34,773 bases of DNA from positions 1 to 34,773 of the forward strand of contig JABLXP010000018.1 of NCBI GenBank assembly GCA_013178045.1, in the 5' to 3' direction. How positions within the stretch are numbered: position 1 is the first letter of the stretch; every line of letters starts with the position of its first letter. Source of the stretch: Bacillota bacterium (GTDB lineage: Bacteria > Bacillota > Ch66). Made by a program: the position numbers and the translations under genes. The notes below the pieces were generated by a model, which did no database searches, was not told where the DNA came from, and saw only the letters and a list, made by a program, of their open reading frames with translations. Below, piece after piece: positions 1 through 7,916 of this stretch.

Positions 1-556
1 CACAAATACTCCGTCAGCTTCTATTACCAACGCCGGAACTTCCCGGTTACTCTGCTTCAATAGCTGCTTCCGCTCTATAACTGCTGCTGCCTTCTCTTGT
101 TCTTCTGCTTCTCGTGCTTCCCCAGCCTCCGGTTACCCACCGGTGAATCTCTTGGTGGCTTACTGGTACGAAAAACGTATTCTCCAGCACGGCGGCTGTC
201 TCCCGAAAAGATAGTTTGGTCGCCAGCTCAATGGCCAATTGCTGGACCAACGGGCAATAACGCTCCTCCGGGCGTAAGCCTAAAGCCTGGTCAAGTGGGA
301 AAATTATTTCCGTTCTCCCTCCAACCCGCCGCCGGTATCCCCGCCGCTTGATTACAATTTCTAACCCAAACAGCGTCACAAGACGCCGTTCCCGCTTCCC
401 GATGGATTCCCATCCTTTCCCGGGATGGCCTAGTTCTTCGTCAAGTTGGTTCAATATGGTCTCCAAGGTTTGCCCTATAATGCTCACCATCACTTTGAGT
501 AGGTTAAATACAAATCCTTTGAAGGAATCAATACGGTCCACGGCGAATTCTTTCAT
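1..556 (-). pseudogene. ISLre2-type (UPF0236) transposase, frameshifted and cut by window edge
   Basis: The N-terminal ~150 residues read like the start of the UPF0236/ISLre2 transposase family: an early segment resembling LDEELGH, a Lys/Arg-rich strip (KRRGYRRRVGGR) and a conserved block around LSFRETAAVLE. The best start is the ATG at 556, which has AAGGAGG nine bases upstream; a longer reading from 610 has no such site. Around position 135 the frame is lost. Skipping one base restores a family-like Glu/Ala/Lys-rich linker and then VIEADGVFV at the window edge. A single-base insertion therefore separates the two parts, and the copy cannot make a normal transposase unless the base is a sequencing error. 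The C-terminal part lies outside the window. The family assignment is from recognised sequence character, not a search. Confidence 0.72.
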
Positions 557-778
557 CAGAAACCAACCTCCTTCTTTCGGACCCTTAGTGGATCCGTGGT
601 TTTTTAGCATTCGGGGGTTGGTTTCTATTTTCTTTCCTAGATTTCCTTCTGCCTATCTACCTGTCCCCACTAAAATTTTACTCTAAGTGGCAAGCATGTG
701 TTCATTCTGTGATTATGTCACCTTGAAATATTCTCTAGAAAATGTCACTTCGGTTAAAATGAAAGGATGATATTATCA

Positions 779-910
779 ATGACACAGGATGAACGAAACA
801 AGCTATATGTGGCTCGTTGCTTACTCGACGGGAAAATGACCATCAGCGAAGCAGCAGAGATTTTAAGCCTAAGCGAACGCCAGGTAAAACGCATTAAAAT
901 GGGTTTTTAA
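779..910 (+). pseudogene. ISNCY-type transposase, N-terminal fragment (43 codons)
   Basis: An ATG preceded by GAAAGGATG opens a 43-residue reading frame that starts MTQDERNKLYVARCLL and contains a helix-turn-helix (ISEAAEILSLSERQVKRI). This matches the beginning of ISNCY/IS1202-like transposases, which are normally over 400 residues long. Here it stops at a TAA at 908-910 and no continuation is visible in any frame downstream, so it is a 5' fragment. Two direct copies of ATGTCAC (715-721 and 742-748) lie just upstream and may be part of the old element end. Confidence 0.6.
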
Positions 911-1211
911 GTCCCAAGAAACATACCAAAGTGAAACATCACAAACCACCCATGCCGGCCAAGGTACAACCAATAATGAAAATAAGTTTGTGATTGCAAA
1001 GGTATGATTTTCTGCTACATTGGAATTATCAGGAACAAGGTTGATTGCATTTTGATGGTTTAACCTCGAACACAAACCTAACCTGATTGCCTTTGAGCAC
1101 AGCCAATTGTCGCCCCTTGTTCATGTAGACTTGGGAACAGCACGGGTGTTAAACTATGTATCTTCTCGGGCAATCATCCCTGAAATTCTTTGGAGCAAGA
1201 GTGAGTCGTAT

Positions 1212-1606
1212 GCAAGACATCCTGGAAATATGAAAAACGTTCCCGGCAAAAATACTGACATGAAGGACGCCGAATGGATAGCTACTCTTTTGCGCGCTGG
1301 ATTGTTAGATTGTTAGAAGGAAGTTTTATCCCCTCCAAACCAATCCGGGAACTCCGTAATCTGACCCGGTACCGCAAAAGCATCATCGAGGAAATTTCTT
1401 CCCAGAAAAACCGGATTGAAAAGCATTTACAAAGCTGCGGTTTTAAGCTCTCTACCTTCCTGACTGATATCTTTGGGGTATCGGGCCGGGCGATTATGGA
1501 GCATCTCAGCTACCACGGGAAGATATCCGCACGGGAAGTAGAGAATTTTGTAAAGGGGCGTGCTAAGAGCAAGCTCCATGAAATCAAACAGGCTGTCAAT
1601 GGTAAA
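1212..1606 (+). pseudogene. IS110-type transposase, internal fragment with 8-bp duplication
   Basis: Two frames together give a typical IS110 stretch: NMKNVPGKNTDMKDAEWIATLLRAGLL in one frame, then GSFIPSKPIRELRNLTRYRK, a basic helix and FGVSGRAIMEHL in the next. The break is explained exactly by the tandem duplication ATTGTTAG-ATTGTTAG at 1301-1316. Removing one copy restores an uninterrupted GLLEGSF junction. The N-terminal DEDD part of the RuvC-like domain (before ~1212) and the C-terminal transposase_20 domain are missing. The 3' end runs in frame into HicB-like sequence. This is a dead fragment. Confidence 0.75.
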
Positions 1607-1768
1607 GTGGATACAGACGCCTATCGAAAAGAAAATGACAACCGCGCTGTCAAGAAAACCCTCACAATACCCAACTGGTTGAATATTAAGGCCGAAAAAG
1701 CAAATATCAACTTTTCACAAGTTTTGCAAAAAGCCTTAATAAAAAGAATTAAACTTGACTCCCGGTAA
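1607..1768 (+). pseudogene. HicB-type antitoxin C-terminal domain remnant, fused to IS110 fragment
   Basis: The last ~53 residues of the frame that began as IS110 transposase read VDTDAYRKENDNRAVKKT, then LTIPNWLNIKAEK and INFSQVLQKAL. This is the C-terminal ribbon-helix-helix region typical of clostridial HicB antitoxins, where it binds the hicAB operator. The N-terminal HicB domain (the partly degraded RNase H-like fold that neutralises HicA) is absent, and no HicA toxin is seen nearby. The switch in homology falls at about 1604-1609 without a stop codon, so a deletion or IS-mediated rearrangement joined the two genes. The frame ends at 1768 with no second fragment after it. Confidence 0.65.
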
Positions 1769-1880
1769 AAGAAAGCAGTCTTAACAGAAAAAATATGGTA
1801 GTATCACGAAATCTGAGCCTTACCACTGCCAAAGCCTGGGACTTCATGGCTTTGAGCTATAAGTGTTTGATCATCAAGCA

Positions 1881-2093
1881 CTACTGAATTATTTTTCGGA
1901 CCACTGCACCTGGTAATATCAGTTCCTGCCAGCGGTCTTCAACAAATCCAGCAATGCGTACTTTTTTCCCTGTGTCCGGGACTTCAACCAGTGGAATCTG
2001 TCCCTTTCCGCACCCTGTCTTTTTATTTCCATAAAGATTTGTGGGAACCTTATTAAAATACGTCTTAAAGCGCGTGTAGGGGAAATCAACCAA
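1881..2093 (-). CDS. Small unrecognised ORF (70 codons)
   Basis: A frame starting at TTG 2093 and ending at 1881 encodes a protein with a Lys/Gly-rich centre (YGNKKTGCGKGQ) and a plausible globular end (VRIAGFVEDRWQELILPG). I do not recognise the family and see no convincing Shine-Dalgarno sequence. The frame remains open upstream to about 2120 without a better start. Because it lies among mobile-element debris, it may be a remnant of a longer gene. The rest of the 1769-2550 stretch holds only low-quality overlapping frames that I do not support as genes. Confidence 0.25.
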   Translation of the reverse strand: MVDFPYTRFKTYFNKVPTNLYGNKKTGCGKGQIPLVEVPDTGKKVRIAGFVEDRWQELILPGAVVRKIIQ

Positions 2094-2511
2094 ACGCTTT
2101 ATTTGTACACAATTGATTACATTGTTTCGCTAGTTGTTCCTGCCCCGGCATGGCCTGCGCCTTTACCGTTAGAGTACTTTGATCCTCGAAAGGATAAAAA
2201 ATTCCTCCGTTTCGCGCTGCCTTTTGCCTTGCTACTCCGGAGGGACCTGTCACAGTTTTCTTCCCATCTATCTTAGTCAACAATGCCCCTTTCTTGGCCG
2301 TCCAGGGGAATCATGTATCGCGCTTATTGCAGCATACCTGAGGCGGACAGCAACAAGCCGCATTTTTTTGCTAGTCGGCGCTGCGCCGTATACGGTCCGT
2401 AGCAGACTACCAGTAGTATTAATTCCTTGCTGCACAGCATTATGGATTAATTCAGTCCGCTTCTTAAGCCGGCGGACCATTTCTACCACTCTTTTCTTCT
2501 GGTAAACCATT

Positions 2512-2540
2512 CCCGCTTCGCTTAGAAGCGGGAGCTTTTT
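2512..2540. terminator. Stem-loop beside the tRNA gene
   Basis: An 8-bp perfect stem (CCCGCTTC / GAAGCGGG, loop GCTTA) lies 20 bases past the tRNA 3' end. The T-run (GCTTTTT) follows it on the plus strand, so it would work best for plus-strand transcription. On the minus strand it could only be a weak or Rho-assisted end for the tRNA transcript. Confidence 0.35.
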
Positions 2541-2553
2541 GCAGGCACAGCAA

Positions 2554-2630
2554 TGGTCGGGATGACAGGATTTGAACCTGCGACCTCTTGGTCCCGAACC
2601 AAGCGCTCTACCAAGCTGAGCCACATCCCG
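2554..2630 (-). tRNA. tRNA-Pro, anticodon CGG, with encoded CCA
   Basis: The minus strand folds as a complete tRNA. The acceptor stem is CGGGATG/CATCCCG, the D-arm contains AGCTTGGTAGAGC, the anticodon stem is CTTGG/CCAAG around loop TTCGGGA (anticodon CGG, reading CCG proline codons), and the T-arm is GCAGGTTCAAATCCTGT. The discriminator base is A and CCA is encoded. A good promoter is just upstream. It is transcribed in the same direction as the neighbouring transporter operon. Confidence 0.96.
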
Positions 2631-2643
2631 ACTGACGACATTT

Positions 2644-2672
2644 ATTTTACCAAGTACGGCCTCAAAAGTCAA
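2644..2672 (-). promoter_or_regulatory. Sigma-70-type promoter of the tRNA-Pro gene
   Basis: On the minus strand TTGACT (2672-2667) and TAAAAT (2649-2644) are separated by 17 bases, and the predicted start is about 7 bases before the mature tRNA 5' end at 2630. Confidence 0.75.
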
Positions 2673-2710
2673 CATGTGAAGATCTGGTTCAGTTAAACCC
2701 ATCAATCACC

Positions 2711-3844
2711 CTATTCTAACTTCTTGCGGAATCGGACAATCCCCAGGGCAATAATCGCGACGCTGTAAATGGTCAACGGCCAAATATATTGCCATAAATA
2801 AGGCAAACTCACCCCCTTCAAGATGATCCCCCGCAGAATCTGCAAATAATAGGTCGCTGGAATCAAATAACCCAAGCCGTAGATTAACGCGGGCATCGAT
2901 TCACGCGGGAAAACAAAACCCGAAAGCAGGATCGTCGGCAAGATGACAAAAATAGACATCTGCATAGCCTGCTGCTGATTCTTGGCCACCGTCGAAATCA
3001 GTAGACCCATCCCCAGATTGGCCACCATAAAAATCAGGGTTAAAACGTACAACAGTGTCAGGTTACCCACGACCGGTACGGAGAAAATCCAGATACCACT
3101 GAGAAGCGCCAGCGTCAATTGAACATAGCCGACCACGATATACGGCACAATTTTGCCAATCATCAACTCATACTTTTTGATCGGGGTGACGATCAACTGT
3201 TCCAGCGTCCCCCGTTCCCGTTCCCGAACGATGGCCATCGCCGTCACCATTACCATGGTCATGGTGAGGATAACGCCCAGCAACCCAGGGACAATAAAGT
3301 TGGCTGATACCAGATCGGGATTATACCAGGCCCGTACCCGAACATCAACAGGCATTTCCAAAGGAGCACTTATACCGGCCTTTTGCAGTACCTGCGTCAT
3401 CACCTGGATCGAGCGCAATTGACCGATGGCGGAAGCGGTGCTGATGGCCGAGGAAGCCGTCATCGGGTCGGAAGCATCCACAATCACCTGCATGGTCGCC
3501 TGTCTTCTCACCGTGAGTGCCTCAGCAAAGTCAGGCGGGAAAACGATCGCCACCTTCGCCTGGCCGCTATCGATGGCCCTGGTCACTTCGTCGAAACTGT
3601 TTACGTAGTAGACAAGGTCATAATACTGGGAATTTTGAAAAGCAGCCAAAATCTCCCGGCTCTCTTGCTGCCGGCACTGGTCAAACACCACTGTCGGCAG
3701 GTGCTTGACATCAGTGTTGACCGCAAAACCAAAGAGCAGGAGCTGGATAACCGGAATCATAATCATCATGGCCAAGGTCAACCGATCGCGCCGCATCTGA
3801 ATAAATTCCTTGGTGATAATCGGCCACAGCCGGGTTTGGATCAT
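2711..3844 (-). CDS. ABC-2 type transporter permease (YbhS/YbhR/YhhJ-like)
   Basis: This 377-residue membrane protein is an exporter permease. It has one N-terminal membrane helix (about residues 22-42, LAMMIMIPVIQLLLFGFAV), a large extracytoplasmic domain (about 45-175) and five more hydrophobic segments in the C-terminal half, with the ABC-2 signature around VRERERGTLEQLIVTPIKKYELMIGKI. That is the standard layout of YbhS/YhhJ-type permeases. Its start overlaps the upstream ATPase stop by four bases (ATGA), so the two are translationally coupled. Only one permease is present, so the transporter presumably uses a homodimer, unlike the two-permease YbhSR. The substrate cannot be read from sequence. 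Confidence 0.9.
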   Translation of the reverse strand: MIQTRLWPIITKEFIQMRRDRLTLAMMIMIPVIQLLLFGFAVNTDVKHLPTVVFDQCRQQESREILAAFQNSQYYDLVYYVNSFDEVTRAIDSGQAKVAIVFPPDFAEALTVRRQATMQVIVDASDPMTASSAISTASAIGQLRSIQVMTQVLQKAGISAPLEMPVDVRVRAWYNPDLVSANFIVPGLLGVILTMTMVMVTAMAIVRERERGTLEQLIVTPIKKYELMIGKIVPYIVVGYVQLTLALLSGIWIFSVPVVGNLTLLYVLTLIFMVANLGMGLLISTVAKNQQQAMQMSIFVILPTILLSGFVFPRESMPALIYGLGYLIPATYYLQILRGIILKGVSLPYLWQYIWPLTIYSVAIIALGIVRFRKKLE

Positions 3845-4818
3845 CGCTTATCACCGTCCTTAGCCGCGATTCTGGCCATATCTTCGGCCTGCCTTTCTCT
3901 TTCCACCAGGTTGACGAATACATCCTCCAGGGAAGGCGACACCGGACTGATTCTCGTTACCTCTATCCCTTGCTCTTTTAGCTCCGAGGCTAAAATGGAA
4001 ATTACCGTAGCGGCTGATTCTACCACCGCGTGAACAAACGACCCATGCAGATTCGCCGATTTCACCCGAGGATACTGGCGGACCCGGTCCAATACATGTA
4101 AGGGATTGTCTGCCTCCAGTTCAATCAATTCACCCGACCAGAAGGAGAGCTTAATCTCATCGGGGCTACCGACAGCAATCATTTTTCCCCCGTACATAAA
4201 CCCGATCCGGTCACAGTGTTCTGCCTCGTCCATGTAATGTGTCGTCACCACCACCGTAGTACCCTGATTGGCCAGTTCATAGATAATATCCCAGAATTGA
4301 CGGCGAGCAGCGGGATCCACGCTGCCCGTCGGCTCATCCAGGAATACCATGGCTGGTTGATGCAGAATGGCACAGCCCAGAGCCAGACGCTGCTTCCATC
4401 CACCAGACAGGTTAGCCACCAATTCCTCTTCGCGCCCCTCCAGGCCGGCCAACGCCACAATCTCCTTCAACCGCTGCGCGCGCTGTTTAACCGGTAATTG
4501 ATAGATCCCGGCATAAAAATTCAGATTCTCCTTTACGCTGAGGTCCTCATACAAACTGAAACGCTGTGACATGTAGCCGATCTCCATTTTGATTTTATCC
4601 GGCTCTTTTTTCAGGTTGTAGCCAAGGACCCAGCCATCCCCCAAAGTGGGATCAAGCAGTCCACACAACATGCGAATGACGGTTGACTTCCCCGCCCCGT
4701 TCGGGCCAAGAAAGCCGAAGATCTCGCCCTTCTTGACCGTTAAATTCAAACGGTCAACCGCTACAAATGTCCCGAATTGTTTGGTCAGATCTCTGGTGAT
4801 TACGGCGTAATCATTCAT
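3841..4818 (-). CDS. ABC transporter ATP-binding protein (YbhF C-terminal-half-like, catalytically complete)
   Basis: A 325-residue nucleotide-binding subunit with an intact Walker A (GPNGAGKST, ~residues 39-47), Q-loop region MSQRFSLYEDLSV, signature LSGGWKQRL, Walker B VFLDEPTGSVDP and H-loop TTHYMDEAE. After the ATPase core, residues ~225-310 form the extra C-terminal domain seen in drug-export ATPases of the CcmA/YbhF class. It overlaps both neighbours by four bases, placing it between the first ATPase and the permease of one operon. All catalytic residues are present, so this is probably the main ATP-hydrolysing subunit of the pair. Confidence 0.92.
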   Translation of the reverse strand: MNDYAVITRDLTKQFGTFVAVDRLNLTVKKGEIFGFLGPNGAGKSTVIRMLCGLLDPTLGDGWVLGYNLKKEPDKIKMEIGYMSQRFSLYEDLSVKENLNFYAGIYQLPVKQRAQRLKEIVALAGLEGREEELVANLSGGWKQRLALGCAILHQPAMVFLDEPTGSVDPAARRQFWDIIYELANQGTTVVVTTHYMDEAEHCDRIGFMYGGKMIAVGSPDEIKLSFWSGELIELEADNPLHVLDRVRQYPRVKSANLHGSFVHAVVESAATVISILASELKEQGIEVTRISPVSPSLEDVFVNLVERERQAEDMARIAAKDGDKR

Positions 4819-5753
4819 TGCGCCGCTTCCCCTCTTTCCTTGAGCAGATACAGAAAGACATCTTCCAGGGACGGCATAATCCGGCGGATTTCCACGACTT
4901 CCACCTTCTCCTCGACCAGTCCGGCTTGAAGACCGGGCAATACTCTGACCGCTTCGTTCACCACCAGATGCAGTTTGTCCCCGAATAAGCTAACTTCGTT
5001 AACTCCCGGTAATTTGCTCGCCACTTGTTTGGCAAGAAATTTTGGTTTTGCCTTAATCTCGATAATTTCGTGCTTCATGAGACGTCGAATTTCCATCGGT
5101 GAACCGACATGAAGCACCCGTCCCTGATGGAGAAAAGCAATAGTCTGGCAGCGTTCAGCCTCGTCCATGTAGGGAGTAGACACAATAATGGTAGTACCCT
5201 TCTGATTCATTTCCCGTAACAAATCCCAAAACTCACGACGGGACACCGGGTCAACCCCGGTAGTCGGCTCATCAAGCAGAATCAACTCCGGTTCGTGAAG
5301 GACCGTACAGGCCAGTGCCAGCTTTTGTTTCATTCCGCCGGAAAGGTCCTCGGCTAAACGGTTGGTAAAAGGCTGCAGTCTGGTAAAGTTAAGTAAAGAT
5401 TCAATCCGCTGGTCACGGACCGGCCGGGGAACCTGGTAGATGTCGGCAAAGAAACAGAGGTTTTCGATTACCGTTAGGTCACGGTAGAGGCTGAAGCGCT
5501 GCGACATGTAGCCAATTTTTAGTCTAGCAGCCTCCGCGTCGGTGGCCAGATTGTGGCCAAATACCTGACAAATACCGGCGGTCGGGTCAATTAAGCCGCA
5601 AAACAGACGAATGGCGGTGGTTTTTCCGGCTCCATCCGGACCTACCAAGCCAAAAATCTCTCCCCGCTTCACCTGCAGATTCAAGCCGGCCAGTGCCGTC
5701 ACGTGGCCAAATTCTTTTCTCAGCTCCCGAGTGATCAGGGCCCACTGTTCCAC
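4815..5753 (-). CDS. ABC transporter ATP-binding protein (YbhF N-terminal-half-like, H-loop histidine missing)
   Basis: A 312-residue ATPase paralogous to its downstream neighbour. Walker A is GPDGAGKTT, the signature LSGGMKQKL and Walker B LILLDEPTTGVDP. The H-loop reads STPYMDEAE, with proline where the switch histidine is expected (the neighbour has TTHYMDEAE), so one ATP site of the heterodimer is likely degenerate. In the enterobacterial YbhF protein two such domains are joined in one chain; here they are separate genes overlapping by four bases. It lies 57 bases after the HlyD-type gene. The start at 5753 follows a GGACCGGTGG stretch and is reasonable but not strongly marked. Confidence 0.9.
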   Translation of the reverse strand: MEQWALITRELRKEFGHVTALAGLNLQVKRGEIFGLVGPDGAGKTTAIRLFCGLIDPTAGICQVFGHNLATDAEAARLKIGYMSQRFSLYRDLTVIENLCFFADIYQVPRPVRDQRIESLLNFTRLQPFTNRLAEDLSGGMKQKLALACTVLHEPELILLDEPTTGVDPVSRREFWDLLREMNQKGTTIIVSTPYMDEAERCQTIAFLHQGRVLHVGSPMEIRRLMKHEIIEIKAKPKFLAKQVASKLPGVNEVSLFGDKLHLVVNEAVRVLPGLQAGLVEEKVEVVEIRRIMPSLEDVFLYLLKERGEAAQ

Positions 5754-5810
5754 CGGTCCCTCTCCTCTCTCGTCCTATATCAATCGGTTTCTATAATCCG
5801 GACCTCGCAC

Positions 5811-6836
5811 CTAACGGGCACTTTCCAGGATGATCTCCGCGTCAGCGGGCATGCCCGGTTTCAACAAGTGTTCTGAATTATCCAGTTCGACCTTCACGCC
5901 AAAGACCAGGTTAACCCGCTCTTTTTTCGTCTGGATAAACTTGGGGGTAAACTCAGCCTGGGGTGAAATCTCCACCACCCGACCCGAAAACTCCCGGTTG
6001 GGGAAAGAGTCAACTGTTATTCGAACCGCCTGGCCAAGTTTAACCTGACCGATTTCCGTTTCTGGCACATAGATCCGCATCCATAAGTGCGCCAAATCGA
6101 TCAGCGTCAGGATGGGCTGCCCGGCAGTCACCAGTTCTCCCGGCTCTGCGCCTTTAAACAACACGGTCCCTGACATCGGAGCGGTTAAAATAGTTTCGTT
6201 GAGGTTTGTTTTGGTCATCTCAAGCTGGGCGCGGGCTTGCTCGACATCGTGACTGGCCGCCGCGATTGCCTCCGGCCTAGAGCCGCTTCTAATCAGTTCC
6301 AGCCGCTGCTGTTTGGCCGTGAGTTGAGCCCTGGCCGTCTCCAACAAAGTTTTGGCCCGGTCCAGTTCTTGAGCAGTACTGGCACCCTGGGCATACAATT
6401 GGTTAATTCGTTGCCAATCCGCTTCCGCTTTCGCCAGATCGGCTTGCGCCTGCTGGACCGCAGCCTGAGCTTCCCGAATCTCCGGTTGGCGTGCTCCCGC
6501 CTGCAAGTCTTTCAGGTATGCCTCCGCTTTCGCCACCGCCGCCTCGTCTTTGGTCAATTGGGCGTTTAGGGCGGCACTATCGAGTTTTACCAGCACCTGC
6601 CCCTGGGTAACCTGGTCTCCTTCTTTAACCGCCAGATTTTCAACCCGCGCGGAGATTTTGGCGCTGATGTTCACCCGGGTAGCTTCAATTGTTCCCGTCG
6701 CTGTCAGCACCCCGGATTTTTTCTGGTTCTGGCCCAGGAGAAAATAGTAACACAGTACCATCCCGATAGTTATCATGCCGAGCCCGAACAATATTTTTTT
6801 CTTATGCTGACTTAAACTCTCCCAAATCACCTTCAT
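5811..6836 (-). CDS. HlyD-family periplasmic adaptor / secretion protein (YbhG-like)
   Basis: This 341-residue protein starts with a cytoplasmic tail and a single membrane anchor (residues ~15-33, LFGLGMITIGMVLCYYFLL). A lipoyl/biotinyl half-motif (VKEGDQVTQGQVLVKLD), a long Ala/Gln-rich alpha-helical hairpin (about residues 75-210) and the second half (APMSGTVLFKGAEPGELVTAG) follow, then a beta-barrel domain. This is the standard membrane-fusion-protein layout. It overlaps the TetR gene by four bases and precedes two ATPases and a permease, so it is the adaptor of this exporter. The presence of an adaptor suggests export across a wide envelope, but Firmicutes also carry such proteins. Confidence 0.92.
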   Translation of the reverse strand: MKVIWESLSQHKKKILFGLGMITIGMVLCYYFLLGQNQKKSGVLTATGTIEATRVNISAKISARVENLAVKEGDQVTQGQVLVKLDSAALNAQLTKDEAAVAKAEAYLKDLQAGARQPEIREAQAAVQQAQADLAKAEADWQRINQLYAQGASTAQELDRAKTLLETARAQLTAKQQRLELIRSGSRPEAIAAASHDVEQARAQLEMTKTNLNETILTAPMSGTVLFKGAEPGELVTAGQPILTLIDLAHLWMRIYVPETEIGQVKLGQAVRITVDSFPNREFSGRVVEISPQAEFTPKFIQTKKERVNLVFGVKVELDNSEHLLKPGMPADAEIILESAR

Positions 6837-7540
6837 TCACCGCTTCCCTCCTTGGCGTTAAGATCCTTTGGTTCCTGGTCTTCCTGGTTTGCACTTTCCC
6901 GCTGCTGCAAACCATGGAAGAAAATCTCCAAGGTATGCCGGGCTAATTGCTGTCCCGTCCCTTCAAGGTAATTCGTCATCCCTGGCAGCCGATTTATGAT
7001 GGGTGAGCCGATAAAGAAGAGTAGAATCATGCCAATAAGTGAAATTGCCGCTAATCTGGTATCCACCTGGCGAAAGAGTCCCGATTCAATACCTTCGTGA
7101 ATGGTATGCTCAAAGCTCAGAAAATTCTTCGGTATATACTGATTAACCGCCATTTCAATATGCTTCGTATCCTCTGAACTGATTACCCGCAGCCACAGTT
7201 TGGCCGCTTGTCTCCGGCGCTGGAGAAAGCTGATGTAGTTGTTGACGATCTGGGTAATTCGTTCGGCCGGATCTCCTCCTGCTTTGATAGTCCGATCAAT
7301 CACACTGGTAATTTCAGACAGTATTCCCTCCATAATTCCCCGGTAAAGGCCTTCCTTGTTGCCAAAATAATAGTAAATCATCGCGCTGTTGACCTGAGCC
7401 TGATCAGCAATTTCCCGGATGGAAACCCCATCAAACCCCCGATCGGCAAAAAGGTTTTCCGCTGCTTCCAGGATCCTGGTTTTGGGGTCCTTCACGTCAG
7501 CCACGGCACAAACTGAATCAAGCGGTTGCTTGTGGTCCAC
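6833..7540 (-). CDS. TetR-family transcriptional regulator of the exporter operon
   Basis: A 235-residue repressor-type protein with an N-terminal TetR helix-turn-helix (ILEAAENLFADRGFDGVSI, then AQVNSAMIYYYFGNKEGLY, residues ~23-70) and a helical ligand-binding domain. The start is GTG at 7540 with AGGGAAG upstream. Its stop overlaps the HlyD gene start, making it the first gene of the export operon, as with YbiH (CecR) upstream of ybhG. A near-palindrome at 7570-7585 just upstream is the natural operator candidate, so the operon is probably autorepressed and induced by a small molecule that binds the regulator. Confidence 0.92.
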   Translation of the reverse strand: MDHKQPLDSVCAVADVKDPKTRILEAAENLFADRGFDGVSIREIADQAQVNSAMIYYYFGNKEGLYRGIMEGILSEITSVIDRTIKAGGDPAERITQIVNNYISFLQRRRQAAKLWLRVISSEDTKHIEMAVNQYIPKNFLSFEHTIHEGIESGLFRQVDTRLAAISLIGMILLFFIGSPIINRLPGMTNYLEGTGQQLARHTLEIFFHGLQQRESANQEDQEPKDLNAKEGSGE

Positions 7541-7567
7541 GTTTTCACTTCCCTGTGTTTTTGGGTT

Positions 7568-7897
7568 CTAATTAAACGTTTGATTAACTGCTGCTATGTT
7601 GATTTTAATACAGCAGCAATCGCCAGCTGATACGTACCGAATCTTATTGGCAACCCAACCATCCAGGGAAATTCGGTCGGCTGCCGTAAACACCTTGTTT
7701 ACCAGGCCCTTAAACATGCAGTAGGCCGCCATACTGTCAGCAATCAAGGTCACATCCAGCCCAAGCTGGCTAACCGAACAGGCCGTCAGCCGGGCCCCTT
7801 GCAGGTACGGTCTGGTCTCCGTCGCCACCACCCTGACCTGTTTACCGTCATCCCTGGCTAGGCGCAGCATCTGTAACAGGCCGGCCCTTTTTCTCAT
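7568..7897 (-). pseudogene. MtnA / eIF2B-family isomerase remnant
   Basis: The frame reads VRVVATETRPYLQGARLTA, then DVTLIADSMAAYCM, KVFTAADRISLDGWVANKI. These are the ordered motifs of methylthioribose-1-phosphate isomerase and related eIF-2B-type proteins (family pattern ETRP..QGARLTA, DN.A, GADR...NGD.ANKIGT). A complete protein is about 340 residues. Only ~100 are left, without the N-terminal domain or the end of the catalytic domain, and key positions are altered: SLDGW instead of NGD, and a cysteine-rich tail replacing the rest. No good ribosome binding site is present. I regard it as a decayed internal fragment left between the permease and TetR genes. Confidence 0.7.
7570..7585. promoter_or_regulatory. 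Candidate TetR operator
   Basis: The near-palindrome AATTAAAC-GTTTGATT (one mismatch between arms) lies about 30 bases upstream of the TetR start and at the 3' edge of the MtnA-like remnant. Position and symmetry fit autoregulation. This is inference only. Confidence 0.4.
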
Positions 7898-7916
7898 CGG
7901 CGAGTACGCCGAACAA

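Noticed and set aside
2086-2283. 65-codon minus-strand frame next to the unrecognised 70-codon ORF
   Set aside because: No ribosome binding site or family character; probably chance opening in mobile-element debris.
2277-2705. 142-codon minus-strand frame with VAQLGRALGSGPRGRRFKSC
   Set aside because: This is the well-known artefact of translating a tRNA gene and its surroundings; the frame covers tRNA-Pro(CGG).
3383-4033. 216-codon plus-strand frame opposite the permease and ATPase
   Set aside because: His/Arg-rich shadow, no family resemblance.
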